Below, in pieces: positions 41,655-51,562 of a stretch of 60,000 bases of DNA; position 1 is the stretch's first letter, and each line of letters begins with the position of its first letter. Origin of the DNA: Rhizobium sp. CIAT894 (GTDB lineage Bacteria > Pseudomonadota > Alphaproteobacteria > Rhizobiales > Rhizobiaceae); assembly GCF_000172795.2 (NCBI RefSeq), contig NZ_CP020947.1, positions 1-60,000 on the forward strand, given 5' to 3'. A program made the translations under genes and the position numbers. Below the pieces are notes generated by a model, which saw only the letters and a list, made by a program, of their open reading frames with translations, searched no databases and had not been told where the DNA came from.

Positions 41655-41670
41655 TGATTCACGTGAAACC
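41655..41670. promoter_or_regulatory. parS: second parS-like site
   Basis: TGATTCACGTGAAACC matches the parS consensus TGTTTCACGTGAAACA at 14 of 16 positions and the site at 1852-1867 at 15 of 16. It is intergenic, between the repeat after pckA and the terminator at 41666. Confidence 0.6.
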
Positions 41671-41695
41671 CGGCATCGCAGGATTGCCGGGTTTT
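41666..41695 (+). terminator. terminator after pckA
   Basis: AAACCCGGCA and TGCCGGGTTT form a perfect 10-bp stem (41666-41675 and 41685-41694) with a 9-base loop, ending in a short T run. It shares five bases with the parS-like site. Confidence 0.75.
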
Positions 41696-41748
41696 CCCGT
41701 TGACGGCCGATATTTCCAATTGGCTGCCGATATGAGATAGAACGCCGC

Positions 41749-42192
41749 ATGGCCAGCGACGCACTCTATATCGACGACAGGATCACCATCGCTGGATGGG
41801 AGCTGACGGAACAATTCGTTCTGGCGGGCGGTCCCGGCGGGCAGAACGTCAACAAGGTTTCGACCGCGGTCCAGCTGTTCTTCAACATTCCAAATTCGCC
41901 ATCCCTCAACGATCGCGTCAAGGCCAATGCGGTGAAGCTCGCCGGCCGGCGCCTGTCGAAGGACGGCGTGCTGATGATCGAGGCGAGCCGCTTTCGCAGC
42001 CAGGACCGCAACAGAGAGGACGCGCGCGAGCGGCTGAAGGAGCTGATATTGGAGGCCGCCAAACCGCCGCCGCCGCCGCGCAAGAAGACCAGGCCGACCA
42101 AGGGTTCGGTCGAACGCCGCCTGAAGGAAAAATCCGGCCGCTCCGAAGTCAAGAAAATGCGCGGCCGTCCCGGCGGCAGCGGCGGCGAATGA
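41749..42192 (+). CDS. arfB: peptidyl-tRNA hydrolase ArfB (YaeJ)
   Basis: The 147-residue protein has the release-factor GGQ motif in AGGPGGQNVNKVST (Gly-Gly-Gln at 30-32) and a basic C-terminal tail rich in Lys and Arg (residues about 100-140). This is the ArfB architecture: the tail enters the empty mRNA channel of a stalled ribosome and GGQ hydrolyses the peptidyl-tRNA. It lacks the codon-recognition domains of true release factors. It runs into alkB with one base between stop and start. Confidence 0.93.
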   Translation: MASDALYIDDRITIAGWELTEQFVLAGGPGGQNVNKVSTAVQLFFNIPNSPSLNDRVKANAVKLAGRRLSKDGVLMIEASRFRSQDRNREDARERLKELILEAAKPPPPPRKKTRPTKGSVERRLKEKSGRSEVKKMRGRPGGSGGE

Positions 42193-42193
42193 G

Positions 42194-42838
42194 ATGCCGG
42201 AGCTTTTGAGCGGCATTCGCCACCTTCCCGGCTATCTCGATCGGGCGCGTCAGGAGGTGCTGGTCGAGGTGATCCGCAAGATCGTCGCCGAAGCGCCGCT
42301 TTATGTGCCCGCCATGCCCGGAACCGGCAAGCCGATGTCGGTGCGCATGACCAATTGCGGGCCGCTCGGCTGGGTAACGGATAGGGAGCGCGGCTATCGC
42401 TACCAGCCGACGCATCCGGCGACCGGCAGGCCCTGGCCTGATATGCCGCGGGAATTGCTCGATATCTGGAATGACGTTGCCGGTTACGACATGCCGCCGG
42501 AAGCCTGCCTGGTGAACTTCTATTCCGACGAAGCGCGCATGGGCCTGCATCAGGACAAGGACGAGAGGGATTTGCAGGCGCCGGTCGTCTCGATCTCGCT
42601 CGGCAACAGCTGTCTCTTCCGCATCGGCGGCCTCAACCGCAATGATCGCACGCTATCCTTCAAGCTTTCGAGCGGCGATCTGGTCGTCCTGGGCGGCGAG
42701 GGGAGACTTTGTTTCCACGGCGTTGACCGTATTCATCCGGCGACGTCGACGCTGCTGAAGAATGGCGGCCGCATCAATCTGACGCTGCGCCGCGTTAACC
42801 CGCGCGCTGACGGTCCAGTGAAGGATCGCCTGCTATAG
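42194..42838 (+). CDS. alkB: AlkB-type alpha-ketoglutarate-dependent dioxygenase
   Basis: The 214-residue enzyme oxidatively removes methyl groups from alkylated bases. Iron ligands are His119 and Asp121 (LHQDKDE) and His175 (CFHGVDRI). Arg193 and Arg199 in [10 protein letters not shown] bind 2-oxoglutarate. Length and motifs match E. coli AlkB. It starts one base after the arfB stop and its 3' end overlaps convergent coaA by 6 bases. Confidence 0.94.
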   Translation: MPELLSGIRHLPGYLDRARQEVLVEVIRKIVAEAPLYVPAMPGTGKPMSVRMTNCGPLGWVTDRERGYRYQPTHPATGRPWPDMPRELLDIWNDVAGYDMPPEACLVNFYSDEARMGLHQDKDERDLQAPVVSISLGNSCLFRIGGLNRNDRTLSFKLSSGDLVVLGGEGRLCFHGVDRIHPATSTLLKNGGRINLTLRRVNPRADGPVKDRLL

Positions 42839-43828
42839 TTTCCGCAGCGCGACCTGTTCGATCAGGTGATCCTTGCCCTTTTTCAGGATGAGATCGGCAC
42901 GCGGCCGCGTCGGCAGGATGTTCTGCCGCAGGTTCTTCAGGTTGATATTCCCCCAGAGATCCCCGGCAATTTCGAGCGCTTCTGCGTCGCTGATCGAGGC
43001 GTAGCGATGGAAATAGGAATTCGGATCGCGGAAGGCAGTCTCGCGCAGGCGCATGAAGCGTGCGACGTACCAGTTGTGGATCTGGTCTTCCGCGGCATCG
43101 ATATAGATCGAGAAATCGAAGAAGTCGGAGACCATCGGCACGATCCTGCCGCCGGCCGGCAGGTCGCGCGATTGCAGCACGTTGATGCCCTCGAAGATCA
43201 GGATGTCGGGCCGGTCGACGATCTTGTATTCGTCCGGCAGTACGTCATAGACGAGGTGCGAATAGCTGGGCGCCTTCACATCCGGCTGCCCGGCCTTGAT
43301 CGCCGAGAGAAAACGCAGGATCGCCGCCGTGTCGTAGCTTTCCGGAAAACCCTTGCGCTGCATCAGCTTTTTCCGCTGCAGCACGGCGTTCGGATAAAGG
43401 AAGCCGTCGGTGGTGACGAGATCGACCTTCGGGCTGGAAGGCCAGCGGCCCAGAAGCTCCTTGAGGATACGGGCGGTGGTCGATTTGCCGACTGCGACCG
43501 AGCCGGCAATGCCGATGACGAAGGGCGTCTTCGTCACGTCAGACAGGCTGAGGAAGCGGTTGCGCTGTTCGAACAGCAGCTGCGAGGATTCGACATGCGC
43601 CGACAGCAGCCGCGACAGCGACAGATAGATGCGCCGGACCTCGTCGAGATCGATCGGGTCGCCCATCGAACGCAGTCGCTTGACCTCGTCGCTGGTCAGC
43701 GTCAGCGGCGTGTCGGCACGGAATTTCGCCCATTGTTCGGAAGAGAAGAAGTGATAGGGCGAATAGGATTCCGACTGGAAGTGATCCAACGTTTCCGGCA
43801 CCCCGATAATCTCAGTCGCGATACTCAT
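42833..43828 (-). CDS. coaA: pantothenate kinase, type I
   Basis: The 331-residue kinase commits pantothenate to CoA synthesis. The P-loop is GSVAVGKS (residues 109-116). TDGFLYPN and [23 protein letters not shown] text (in part [14 protein letters not shown]) are family markers, and the C-terminus [12 protein letters not shown] is typical. It overlaps hisE by 4 bases at its start and alkB by 6 at its end. It is the last gene of the his operon strand. Confidence 0.96.
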   Translation of the reverse strand: MSIATEIIGVPETLDHFQSESYSPYHFFSSEQWAKFRADTPLTLTSDEVKRLRSMGDPIDLDEVRRIYLSLSRLLSAHVESSQLLFEQRNRFLSLSDVTKTPFVIGIAGSVAVGKSTTARILKELLGRWPSSPKVDLVTTDGFLYPNAVLQRKKLMQRKGFPESYDTAAILRFLSAIKAGQPDVKAPSYSHLVYDVLPDEYKIVDRPDILIFEGINVLQSRDLPAGGRIVPMVSDFFDFSIYIDAAEDQIHNWYVARFMRLRETAFRDPNSYFHRYASISDAEALEIAGDLWGNINLKNLRQNILPTRPRADLILKKGKDHLIEQVALRKL

Positions 43829-44148
43829 GAACTCTGCCGGTTGGCCTTTTCCTTGAGGCCGGACTGCGCGGTTCTGCGCTCGAGTTCGGCCATGACATTC
43901 TCTAACGGTATTTCAGCAATCTTCAATACGACCAATAGGTGATAGAGCAGATCGGCGGCTTCATAAGTCAGATTGTCGCGGTCGCCGGTCACCGCCGCCA
44001 TCACGGCTTCGATCGCTTCTTCGCCGAGCTTCTTTGCCGCTTTCGGCTGGCCGGCGGCGACAAGCTTCGCCGTCCAGGATTGCTCGGGCGAGGTTTTCGA
44101 CCGCTCCGCGACGATGCTTTCGAGATCGACAAGGGAAAATCCGCTCAT
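43825..44148 (-). CDS. hisE: phosphoribosyl-ATP pyrophosphatase
   Basis: The 107-residue protein is an all-alpha MazG-type pyrophosphatase acting on phosphoribosyl-ATP, the second step of histidine synthesis. [14 protein letters not shown] carries the metal-binding glutamates, and [14 protein letters not shown] the later acidic residues. HisI is not fused and is not in this window. The start at 44148 fits family length. An extension to 44193 is open but unsupported. It overlaps coaA by 4 bases. Confidence 0.95.
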   Translation of the reverse strand: MSGFSLVDLESIVAERSKTSPEQSWTAKLVAAGQPKAAKKLGEEAIEAVMAAVTGDRDNLTYEAADLLYHLLVVLKIAEIPLENVMAELERRTAQSGLKEKANRQSS

Positions 44149-44165
44149 AGGTCCGCTTTCAAGGT

Positions 44166-44954
44166 TCAGTCGAGACGCATGTCGATGCCGCACTTCGACA
44201 TATAGTGTTTCGCCTCGCCGACGGTATAGGTGCCGAAGTGGAAGATCGAGGCGGCAAGCACGGCATTGGCATGGCCCTCTTTCACCCCGGCGACGAGATC
44301 GTCGAGGTCGCCGACGCCGCCCGACGCGATGACGGGCACGCGCACCGCGTCGGCAATCGCCCGCGTCAATTCCAGATCGTAGCCGACCTTGGTGCCGTCG
44401 CGGTCCATCGAGGTCACCAGCAGCTCGCCGGCGCCGCGCGCCACCATCTTCTGGGCGAATTCGACGGCATCGATGCCGGTCGCGTTGCGGCCGCCATGCG
44501 TATAGATTTCCCAGGCGCTGAGATTGTCGCCGCCGACCGCTTGGCTACGCCGGCGCTTGGCGTCGATCGAGACGACGATGCACTGGTCGCCGAACTTGTC
44601 GGCCGCCTCGGCAACGAAGTCGGGATTGCTGACGGCTGCCGAGTTGATCGAGACCTTGTCGGCGCCGCATAGCAGGAGCTTGCGGATATCGGCGATGGTG
44701 CGTACCCCGCCGCCGACGGTCAGCGGCATGAAGCATTGGTCGGCCGTGCGCGATACGACATCGAAGATCGTCTCGCGATTGTCCGAGGAAGCGGTGATGT
44801 CGAGGAAGCAGAGCTCGTCGGCGCCGGCCGCATCATAGGCCTTCGCCGCCTCGACGGGATCGCCGGCATCGACGAGATTGAGGAAGTTGACGCCCTTGAC
44901 GACACGGCCGTCCTTGACGTCGAGGCAGGGGATGACACGAGCCTTGAGGGTCAT
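44166..44954 (-). CDS. hisF: imidazole glycerol phosphate synthase subunit HisF
   Basis: The 262-residue barrel closes the imidazole ring using ammonia from HisH. Catalytic Asp12 lies in [13 protein letters not shown], and the second aspartate lies in [12 protein letters not shown]. The phosphate loops LTVGGGVRT and ASGGVGDL are intact. It starts directly after the hisA stop, and 17 bases separate it from hisE. Confidence 0.97.
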   Translation of the reverse strand: MTLKARVIPCLDVKDGRVVKGVNFLNLVDAGDPVEAAKAYDAAGADELCFLDITASSDNRETIFDVVSRTADQCFMPLTVGGGVRTIADIRKLLLCGADKVSINSAAVSNPDFVAEAADKFGDQCIVVSIDAKRRRSQAVGGDNLSAWEIYTHGGRNATGIDAVEFAQKMVARGAGELLVTSMDRDGTKVGYDLELTRAIADAVRVPVIASGGVGDLDDLVAGVKEGHANAVLAASIFHFGTYTVGEAKHYMSKCGIDMRLD

Positions 44955-45701
44955 TTACGCGGTCTCCTTTGCCCTGCTGGCCTTAATCAGCGCCAGCGCT
45001 TCGGCCGGGTCGATGCGGCCGTCGTAAAGCGCCCGGCCGGAGATCGCCCCTTCCAGCTTCTGCGCGTCGGGCTGCAGCATCCGTTTGATGTCGTCGATCG
45101 AGGCAAGGCCGCCCGAGGCAATGACGGGAATCGAAACGGCGTCGGCAAGCTCCAGCGTCGAGCTCCAGTTGATGCCGGTCAGAATGCCGTCGCGGTCGAT
45201 ATCGGTGTAGATGATCGCGGCAACGCCGGCACCCTCGAATTTGCGGGCAAGCTCGATGATGCCGAGTTCGGAAGCCTCCGCCCAGCCCTCGACGGCCACC
45301 TTGCCGCCCTTGGCATCGATGCCGACGGCGACGTGGCCTGGAAACTTCCTGCAGGCCTCGATGACCAGTTCGGGATTTCTGACTGCCACGGTGCCGAGAA
45401 TGACCCGCCGCAGCCCGCGCGACAGCCAGGCTTCGATATGATCGAGCGTGCGGATGCCGCCGCCGAGCTGCACCGGATTTTTCGTTGCTTTCAGGATCGC
45501 TTCGACGGCGTCGCCATTGGCTGAATGTCCCGCAAAGGCGCCGTCGAGATCGACCACATGCAGCCATTCGAAACCCTGGTCCTCGAAGGATTTCGCCTGG
45601 GCGGCCGGATCGGTGTTGTAGACCGTCGCCTGCTGCATGTCGCCGAGCTTGAGGCGGACGCATTGGCCGCCCTTCAGATCGATCGCGGGAAAAAGGATCA
45701 T
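44955..45701 (-). CDS. hisA: ProFAR isomerase HisA
   Basis: The 248-residue barrel performs the Amadori isomerization in histidine synthesis. Catalytic Asp8 is in FPAIDLKGG, the second aspartate in [10 protein letters not shown]. Phosphate loops VQLGGGIRT and ASGGLASI are present. The ATG at 45701 gives the standard N-terminus [10 protein letters not shown]. It is one base from hisF and 5 bases from the unknown membrane protein gene upstream. Confidence 0.97.
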   Translation of the reverse strand: MILFPAIDLKGGQCVRLKLGDMQQATVYNTDPAAQAKSFEDQGFEWLHVVDLDGAFAGHSANGDAVEAILKATKNPVQLGGGIRTLDHIEAWLSRGLRRVILGTVAVRNPELVIEACRKFPGHVAVGIDAKGGKVAVEGWAEASELGIIELARKFEGAGVAAIIYTDIDRDGILTGINWSSTLELADAVSIPVIASGGLASIDDIKRMLQPDAQKLEGAISGRALYDGRIDPAEALALIKASRAKETA

Positions 45702-45706
45702 GTCGT

Positions 45707-46264
45707 CTACGTCCGTAAAGTGGTCGATACCATCAGCGCATTCCACGCATCTACGATATCCGAGTGGAAAAAGACAGCGGCAATGGTGGCCGCGCCGAAA
45801 AGCAGAAGAAGGAGCAGGGTGACGGTCAAACCGGCACGGACCTGACGCCAGAAACCGAGGCGCTTCCTCATTGATTTCTGGATGTCGCGCACCTCGCGCA
45901 GCGCCTGGCTGTTGACGGCGGCCAGCCGGATCTCCGGCTCCATCGCCTCGACATAGGTCTCGGCATAACTCGACAGGATCTGCGAGGCGCGGTCGCGCAG
46001 CGTATTGCGCAGGTCGGTCGAGAGATAATTGCTGGCGACGGCAGCAAGCTCCGCTTCATTGGGAGAACGGCCGGCATTGCGCTTGCGATAGCTGAGGACG
46101 AAATCGCGCTTCTGCCGTTCGTAAAGCGCGTAGGCAAGCAGGCCGATCAGATCGTCTTCGCCCTCGATATAGAATTCCAGCACGGCTTCGGTGATGTCGC
46201 CGGCGCTGATGCCGTTGGCGCGCAGCTGCGAATTCTCGTTGCCGGCAAGGAATTCATGGATCAT
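45707..46264 (-). CDS. unknown membrane protein in the his cluster
   Basis: The 185-residue protein was not recognised. Residues 1-140 are hydrophilic, predicted largely helical, with charged stretches ([35 protein letters not shown]). One strong membrane helix spans about 146-170 ([21 protein letters not shown]), leaving a short C-terminal end outside. This is the layout of a C-terminally anchored cytoplasmic protein. It overlaps the small gene upstream by 4 bases and is 5 bases from hisA, so it is almost certainly co-transcribed with histidine genes. No link to histidine synthesis can be stated. Confidence 0.8.
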   Translation of the reverse strand: MIHEFLAGNENSQLRANGISAGDITEAVLEFYIEGEDDLIGLLAYALYERQKRDFVLSYRKRNAGRSPNEAELAAVASNYLSTDLRNTLRDRASQILSSYAETYVEAMEPEIRLAAVNSQALREVRDIQKSMRKRLGFWRQVRAGLTVTLLLLLLFGAATIAAVFFHSDIVDAWNALMVSTTLRT

Positions 46265-46443
46265 CGGTCCAGCCTTTCTTTCAACGCCTTGGCTGCATTG
46301 GAAAGCGCTCTTTTGTGAACAGTCTCATCGACACGGCGGATGATCGTTCCGTCGGCAAGCCGGATGTCGGAGAAGGGAGGCAGGCCTTCTCTGGAGGGTC
46401 TCAGCGTATAGAACACCTTGCCTGATTTCCGCGACGCCGGCAT
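46261..46443 (-). CDS. small unknown protein in the his cluster
   Basis: The 60-residue basic protein was not recognised. The middle reads VFYTLRPSREGLPPFSDIRL, and the C-terminal half ([23 protein letters not shown], given in part) is likely an amphipathic helix. ATG at 46443 is preferred because AGGAG lies 8 bases upstream; a GTG at 46452 overlaps that site. It overlaps the membrane protein gene by 4 bases, which argues for translation. It lies 52 bases from hisH. Confidence 0.65.
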   Translation of the reverse strand: MPASRKSGKVFYTLRPSREGLPPFSDIRLADGTIIRRVDETVHKRALSNAAKALKERLDR

Positions 46444-46495
46444 CGAGCGCACTCCTGTTCCGCCGTTTCCATAAAGGGGAAATAAGGCGGCGGTA

Positions 46496-47146
46496 TTACG
46501 GGTTCCAGCGCAGGAAATTGGCGATCAGCGCCAGGCCGAGCTTCTGGCTCTTTTCCGGATGAAATTGTGCCCCGACCATGTTGTCGCGCCCGACGAAAGC
46601 GGTCATCGGGCCGCCATAGTCGACGGTGGCGATGACATCCTCGGCATTTTCGGCGGCAAGATGATAGGAATGGACGAAATAGGCATGCAGCCCCTCGGAA
46701 CCCGCCGCAATGCCGTCGAAGAGCGGATGCTCGCGCTTCAGATCGAGCGTGTTCCAGCCGATCTGCGGGATCTTCAGCGCCGGATCACCGGGGGTCATCT
46801 CGACGACGTCGCCGGGAATCCAGCCGAAGCCGTGGGTGACGGTCTTTTCCAGTCCGCGCGAGGACATCAGCTGCATGCCGACGCAGATGCCGAGGAAGGG
46901 CCGCGCCTTCTTCTCGACCGCCTCGATCAGCACTTCGGCCATCCCGGGCACGGCATCAAGGCCGCGCCGGCAATCGGCATAGGCGCCGACGCCGGGAAGC
47001 ACGATACGATCGGCCGCGGCAACATCCTCTGCCCTGTCGGTGAGATCGATATGCGCATCGATGCCTGCCTCGCGAGCGGCACGCTCGAAAGCCTTGGTCG
47101 CCGAGCGCAGGTTGCCGGAACCATAGTCGATAATCGCGACGCGCAT
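46496..47146 (-). CDS. hisH: imidazole glycerol phosphate synthase subunit HisH
   Basis: The 216-residue class I glutamine amidotransferase supplies ammonia to HisF. The nucleophile Cys88 is in [11 protein letters not shown]. The His-Glu pair is in [10 protein letters not shown], and the oxyanion region is VLPGVGAY. It starts 2 bases after the DUF2628 stop. HisH and HisF are separated here by two unknown genes and hisA. Confidence 0.96.
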   Translation of the reverse strand: MRVAIIDYGSGNLRSATKAFERAAREAGIDAHIDLTDRAEDVAAADRIVLPGVGAYADCRRGLDAVPGMAEVLIEAVEKKARPFLGICVGMQLMSSRGLEKTVTHGFGWIPGDVVEMTPGDPALKIPQIGWNTLDLKREHPLFDGIAAGSEGLHAYFVHSYHLAAENAEDVIATVDYGGPMTAFVGRDNMVGAQFHPEKSQKLGLALIANFLRWNP

Positions 47147-47148
47147 CG

Positions 47149-47634
47149 TCAGCGTCCTCCATCAAAACCAAAGAGGCCAAGCGATGTGGCATGGCCATGC
47201 GGGCCGTTTGCACCGGCCTTGTTTTGCCAATCCGGTGTGACGGCGTCGTCGCTCCCCGAAGGGGCCGGCTTGTCCGCAAAATAGACCTGCTCGGCAATAT
47301 CGAGCCTATCGGCTGCAATCAGTGCGTCTTCGTTCCAGCCCTTGGCGGCGAGGCTGCGGATGCGGAAATTCTGGCCTTCCAGACCGATCAGCACATTCAC
47401 GCCCAGCATAATGGCCGCTCCAGCCAGCCCCAGACCCGGCTCCTCCATCAGCGCACCACCGATGCCCTGCAGCACAAAGGCTGCGGCCGCATGCGGCCAA
47501 AGCCGATGTGCCAGCAGCCATGGCCAGGGGAAGAGGAAGCCGAGCAGCGTGAAGCCGTCGCGGATGGTCCGCGTCTGGTCGATCGTGGCGCTCGTGCCGC
47601 CGGGCGGTGTCAGGAAGATATAGCTTGATGTCAT
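47149..47634 (-). CDS. DUF2628 membrane protein
   Basis: The 161-residue protein matches DUF2628, of unknown function. Two or three hydrophobic segments lie at about 30-52 and 62-88 ([33 protein letters not shown]). A conserved C-terminal part, [14 protein letters not shown], follows, then a polar tail. AAGGGAGC precedes the ATG at 47634. It sits between hisB (22 bases) and hisH (2 bases), an arrangement seen in several rhizobia, so it rides in the his operon. Confidence 0.85.
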   Translation of the reverse strand: MTSSYIFLTPPGGTSATIDQTRTIRDGFTLLGFLFPWPWLLAHRLWPHAAAAFVLQGIGGALMEEPGLGLAGAAIMLGVNVLIGLEGQNFRIRSLAAKGWNEDALIAADRLDIAEQVYFADKPAPSGSDDAVTPDWQNKAGANGPHGHATSLGLFGFDGGR

Positions 47635-47656
47635 GGTCGCCGCTCCCTTGAGAGGC

Positions 47657-48265
47657 TCAGACGAGCGTGCCCTTGGTCGAAGGAACACGGCCCGCCTGTC
47701 TCGGATCGATCTCTGTCGCCGTGCGCAATGCGCGGGCAACGGCCTTGAAGCATGTCTCGGCAATATGGTGGTTATTAGCGCCATAATGGTTGAGAATATG
47801 CAAGGTGATGCCGGCATTCTGAGCGAGCGCCTGGAAGAATTCGCGAACGAGCTCGGTGTCGAACGTGCCGATCTTCGGCGCGCTGAAAGCGACGTTCCAG
47901 ACCAGGAACGGCCGGCCGGAAAGATCGACCGCGGCCTTGGTCATCGTCTCGTCCATGGCGAGATCGATCGAGGCGTAGCGGGTGATGCCGCGCCGGTCGC
48001 CGAGCGCCTTGGAAATCGCCTGACCGATGGCGATGCCCGTATCCTCGACCGTGTGGTGGTCGTCGATATGCAGGTCTCCCTTGGCGTCGATTTCCATGTC
48101 GATGAGGGAATGCCGCGAAAGCTGGTCGAGCATATGGTCGAAGAAGCCGACACCCGTCGAAATCTTCGATTTGCCGGTGCCGTCGAGATTGACGGAAACG
48201 GAAATCGAGGTCTCGTTGGTCTTGCGGGAAACGCTGCCCGTGCGGCTTGCTGCGGTCTCGGCCAT
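47657..48265 (-). CDS. hisB: imidazoleglycerol-phosphate dehydratase
   Basis: The 202-residue monofunctional dehydratase removes water from imidazoleglycerol phosphate. The manganese-binding motifs are [13 protein letters not shown] and [11 protein letters not shown], with a repeat near the C-terminus in [13 protein letters not shown]. The phosphatase domain of the enterobacterial HisB is absent, as usual outside that group. GGAGGG precedes the ATG at 48265. It is first in the his run on this strand and divergent from hslV. Confidence 0.96.
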   Translation of the reverse strand: MAETAASRTGSVSRKTNETSISVSVNLDGTGKSKISTGVGFFDHMLDQLSRHSLIDMEIDAKGDLHIDDHHTVEDTGIAIGQAISKALGDRRGITRYASIDLAMDETMTKAAVDLSGRPFLVWNVAFSAPKIGTFDTELVREFFQALAQNAGITLHILNHYGANNHHIAETCFKAVARALRTATEIDPRQAGRVPSTKGTLV

Positions 48266-48349
48266 CTGGCCCTCCATCGGAATAAGGCCGTTCCTTATCA
48301 GGCGCATCGGCAAATATCCAGAAGCCGGGCGAGAGAAAAGCCGGCCCAT

Positions 48350-48376
48350 TTGCAAACGGCGCCGGCCCCCTTACAT
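48350..48376 (+). promoter_or_regulatory. possible heat-shock (RpoH-type) promoter for hslV
   Basis: TTGCAA at 48350-48355 and CCCCTTACAT at 48367-48376 vaguely match the RpoH -35 and -10 elements, 66 bases before hslV. Spacing (11 bases) is shorter than usual and the -35 match is weak, so this is tentative. Confidence 0.3.
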
Positions 48377-48441
48377 AGGGCTTAACAAGGCCGGTGTGCG
48401 GCCTGGTGGAGTAGCCCGCGTCAAGGGCAGACAGGTGTTTG

Positions 48442-48969
48442 ATGACAACGATCATTACAGTTCGAAAAGGCGGCAAGGTGGTGATGGCGGGCGACGGCCA
48501 GGTGAGCCTCGGCCAGACCGTCATGAAGGGCAATGCCCGCAAGGTGCGCCGTATCGGCAAGGGCGAGGTTATCGCCGGTTTTGCCGGTGCCACCGCCGAT
48601 GCCTTTACGCTGCTCGAAAGGCTTGAAAAGAAGCTGGAGCAATATCCCGGCCAGCTGATGCGCGCCGCCGTCGAGCTCGCCAAGGACTGGCGCACCGACA
48701 AATACCTGCGTAATCTTGAAGCCATGATGCTCGTCGCCGACAAGTCGATCACGCTGGCGATCACCGGCAATGGCGACGTCCTGGAGCCCGAGCATGGCAC
48801 GACGGCGATCGGTTCGGGCGGCAATTTTGCCTTCGCCGCCGCCCGCGCGCTGATGGATACCGATAAATCGGCCGAAGAGATTGCGCGCCGCGCCCTCGAT
48901 ATCGCCGCCGACATCTGCGTCTACACCAACCATAATATCGTGGTGGAGTCGCTTGAGGTCGAAGGCTGA
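48442..48969 (+). CDS. hslV: HslV protease subunit
   Basis: The 175-residue threonine protease forms the core of HslUV, degrading misfolded proteins in the cytoplasm. Removal of Met exposes Thr2 ([11 protein letters not shown]), the nucleophile. The start must therefore be ATG at 48442, not the in-frame TTG three bases earlier. [16 protein letters not shown] and [10 protein letters not shown] are family segments. The hslU partner follows after 103 bases containing a hairpin. Confidence 0.96.
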   Translation: MTTIITVRKGGKVVMAGDGQVSLGQTVMKGNARKVRRIGKGEVIAGFAGATADAFTLLERLEKKLEQYPGQLMRAAVELAKDWRTDKYLRNLEAMMLVADKSITLAITGNGDVLEPEHGTTAIGSGGNFAFAAARALMDTDKSAEEIARRALDIAADICVYTNHNIVVESLEVEG

Positions 48970-48989
48970 ATCCTTGCCTTCCGGCCGCC

Positions 48990-49011
48990 GCCGCGGCTGA
49001 CCTGCCGCGGC
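48990..49011 (+). other. hairpin between hslV and hslU
   Basis: Two copies of the self-complementary 8-mer GCCGCGGC (48990-48997 and 49004-49011) with a 6-base spacer can form a very stable stem. There is no T run. It may stabilise or attenuate the hslV-hslU transcript. Confidence 0.45.
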
Positions 49012-49072
49012 AAACAATGACGAATTACGGCCGGGCGCTGATGGCTCCGGACCGCCAGGAGAATGATACGCA

Positions 49073-50380
49073 ATGACGACTTTTTCCCCCCGCGAGATCG
49101 TTTCCGAACTCGACCGCTATATTATCGGCCAGCATGATGCCAAACGCGCCGTCGCGATCGCGCTGCGCAACCGCTGGCGCCGGCAGCAGCTGGATCCCAG
49201 CCTGCGCGATGAAGTCATGCCGAAAAACATCCTGATGATCGGCCCGACCGGTGTCGGCAAGACCGAGATCTCCCGTCGCCTGGCAAAACTCGCCGGCGCG
49301 CCCTTCATCAAGGTCGAAGCCACCAAATTCACCGAAGTCGGCTATGTCGGCCGCGATGTCGAGCAGATCATCCGCGATCTGGTCGAGGTCGGCATCGGCC
49401 TGGTGCGGGAGAAGAAGCGGGCCGAGGTCCAGGCCAAGGCGCATGTCAGTGCCGAGGAGCGTGTTCTCGATGCGCTGGTCGGCACCACCGCGTCGCCCGC
49501 CACCCGCGAAAGCTTCCGCAAGAAGCTGAGGGACGGCGAACTCGACGACAAGGAAATCGATATCGAGGTGGTCGATGCCGGTTCCGGCATGGGAGGCTTC
49601 GAAATCCCCGGCATGCCGGGCGCCAATATCGGCGTGCTCAATCTGTCGGAAATGTTCGGCAAGGCGATGGGCGGACGCACCAAGAAGGTCCGCACCACGG
49701 TCAAAGCCTCCTACACTGACCTGATCCGCGATGAATCTGACAAGCTGATCGACAATGAAGTGATCCAGCGCGAGGCCGTTCGCTCCACTGAGAATGACGG
49801 TATCGTCTTCCTCGACGAAATCGACAAGATCGCCGCCCGCGACGGCGGCATGGGCGCCGGCGTTTCGCGCGAAGGTGTGCAGCGCGATCTCCTGCCGCTC
49901 GTCGAAGGCACGACGGTCTCGACCAAATACGGGCCTGTGAAGACCGACCATATCCTGTTCATCGCGTCGGGCGCCTTCCATGTCTCCAAACCCTCCGATC
50001 TTCTGCCGGAGCTGCAGGGCCGCCTGCCGATCCGTGTCGAATTGCGTGCGCTGAATAAGGAGGATTTCCGCCGGATCCTGACCGAGACGGAAGCAAGCCT
50101 CATCCGCCAGTATCGCGCGCTGATGGAAACCGAACGCCTGAGCCTCGAATTCACCGACGACGCGATCGATGCGCTGGCCGATGTCGCCGTGCACTTGAAC
50201 TCCTCCGTGGAGAACATCGGCGCCCGCCGTCTGCAGACGGTGATGGAGCGGGTTCTCGACGACATTTCCTACAACGCGCCGGATCGCGGCGGCACGGCGA
50301 TCACCATCGATGCCGCCTATGTGCGCGAGCATGTCGGCGATCTCGCGCAGAATACGGATCTGTCGCGCTTCATATTGTGA
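49073..50380 (+). CDS. hslU: HslU ATPase subunit
   Basis: The 435-residue AAA+ unfoldase feeds substrates to HslV. Walker A is GPTGVGKT (residues 57-64), Walker B is [12 protein letters not shown], and sensor 2 is in [13 protein letters not shown]. The C-terminus ends DLSRFIL, the tail that docks into HslV. AGGAGA precedes the ATG. The pair is normally heat-inducible. Confidence 0.97.
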   Translation: MTTFSPREIVSELDRYIIGQHDAKRAVAIALRNRWRRQQLDPSLRDEVMPKNILMIGPTGVGKTEISRRLAKLAGAPFIKVEATKFTEVGYVGRDVEQIIRDLVEVGIGLVREKKRAEVQAKAHVSAEERVLDALVGTTASPATRESFRKKLRDGELDDKEIDIEVVDAGSGMGGFEIPGMPGANIGVLNLSEMFGKAMGGRTKKVRTTVKASYTDLIRDESDKLIDNEVIQREAVRSTENDGIVFLDEIDKIAARDGGMGAGVSREGVQRDLLPLVEGTTVSTKYGPVKTDHILFIASGAFHVSKPSDLLPELQGRLPIRVELRALNKEDFRRILTETEASLIRQYRALMETERLSLEFTDDAIDALADVAVHLNSSVENIGARRLQTVMERVLDDISYNAPDRGGTAITIDAAYVREHVGDLAQNTDLSRFIL

Positions 50381-50448
50381 TATCGGCGCACCGGTTCATG
50401 TCTTTCCCGATGTGAATGCCGGATTGTGACCAACTCCACTCTCGACAG

Positions 50449-50486
50449 CGGGCCTTTTACTTTTTAGTGAAGGCCCGTTTTGTTTT
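50449..50486 (+). terminator. Rho-independent terminator after hslU
   Basis: CGGGCCTT (50449-50456) pairs with AAGGCCCG (50470-50477), extended by partly complementary TTACT/AGTGA inner bases, followed by TTTTGTTTT. It lies 68 bases after hslU. Confidence 0.85.
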
Positions 50487-50566
50487 CCGCTCCGGCTTTA
50501 TTCGGCCAAGATTCTGGTCCAGTCAGCCGCATCGCAAGCAGGACGATGGAACGGGGATAGCGGATC

Positions 50567-51514
50567 GTGCGACGCCTTTTGACAAGCCTTTTGATTGCCG
50601 CTGCCCTGGTGAATTCGGCGCCTGCCTTCGCCATGCAGACGGTGCCGGCGGGCAACCGTCATGCCGAGCAGCCCGATATTCCGGGCGCGTCCGTCCGGCG
50701 CACCAAGGGAACCAAGAGCAGTTTCGATCTGAAATATGAAAAGGTCCATGAGCTTCTGGCGACCGATCGCGAGCTGATGGGCAAGATCCGTAAGGTTTCC
50801 AGCGCTTACGGTATCAATCCGATCCATGTCGTCGGCGCGATCGTCGGCGAACACACCTATAATGTCGACGCCTACGACCGGCTGCAGTCCTATTATGTCA
50901 AGGCCGCATCCTATGCCGGGGAAAGCTTCCGGTTCGCCTATGACGGCGAAAACGTCGATGATTTCGTGGCGCGGCCGCAATTTGCGCAGTGCAAGGGCAA
51001 GAGTGATTCCTACACCCTTTGGACCTGCCGCGAAGATGTCTGGGAAAGCGATTTCCGCGGCAAGACGGTGGGCGGCGAGAGCTTCCCCAACAACCGCTTC
51101 AGCGCGGTCTTCTTCCAGCCCTTCTATGCCGGCCAGACCTTCGGCCTCGGCCAGGTCAATCCGCTAACGGCACTGATGCTCTCCGATCTCGTCAGCCGGG
51201 TCTCGGGTTATCCGAAGCTGAACGAGAAGAATGCCGGCGACGTCTATAAGGCGATCATGGATCCCGATATCTCGCTCGCCTTCGTCGCGGCCTCGATCCG
51301 CCGGTCGATCGACGATTACAAGGAGATCGCCGGCATGGACATCTCGGGCAATCCCGGCCTGACGGCGACGCTGTACAATGTCGGCAATTCCCGCCAGCGT
51401 GCCGCGGCACTCGCGGCGAAAAACCGCTCTTCCGGTGCGACCGTTTGGCCCGAAGAGAATTATTACGGCTGGCTGATCAACGACAAGCTGGACGAACTCA
51501 AGGGCCTGCTCTAG
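50567..51514 (+). CDS. DUF1402 exported protein, lysozyme-like motifs
   Basis: The 315-residue protein matches DUF1402, with an N-terminal signal peptide (LLTSLLIAAALVNSAPAFA, cleavage near 22). Function is unrecorded. Three motifs resemble lytic transglycosylases in order: a glutamate in VGAIVGEHTYNVD (near 95), GLGQVNPLTALM (near 194), and TLYNVGNSRQ (near 273). These parallel the catalytic Glu, GLMQ-x-P-x-TA and AYN-x-G of SLT domains. A periplasmic glycan-cleaving role is inference. The start is GTG at 50567. It precedes a P450 gene by 48 bases. Confidence 0.82.
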   Translation: MRRLLTSLLIAAALVNSAPAFAMQTVPAGNRHAEQPDIPGASVRRTKGTKSSFDLKYEKVHELLATDRELMGKIRKVSSAYGINPIHVVGAIVGEHTYNVDAYDRLQSYYVKAASYAGESFRFAYDGENVDDFVARPQFAQCKGKSDSYTLWTCREDVWESDFRGKTVGGESFPNNRFSAVFFQPFYAGQTFGLGQVNPLTALMLSDLVSRVSGYPKLNEKNAGDVYKAIMDPDISLAFVAASIRRSIDDYKEIAGMDISGNPGLTATLYNVGNSRQRAAALAAKNRSSGATVWPEENYYGWLINDKLDELKGLL

Positions 51515-51562
51515 CTTCAGGCCTGACGGGAGGGCACCGATCTTCCCCGAAAGGCTTTGACG

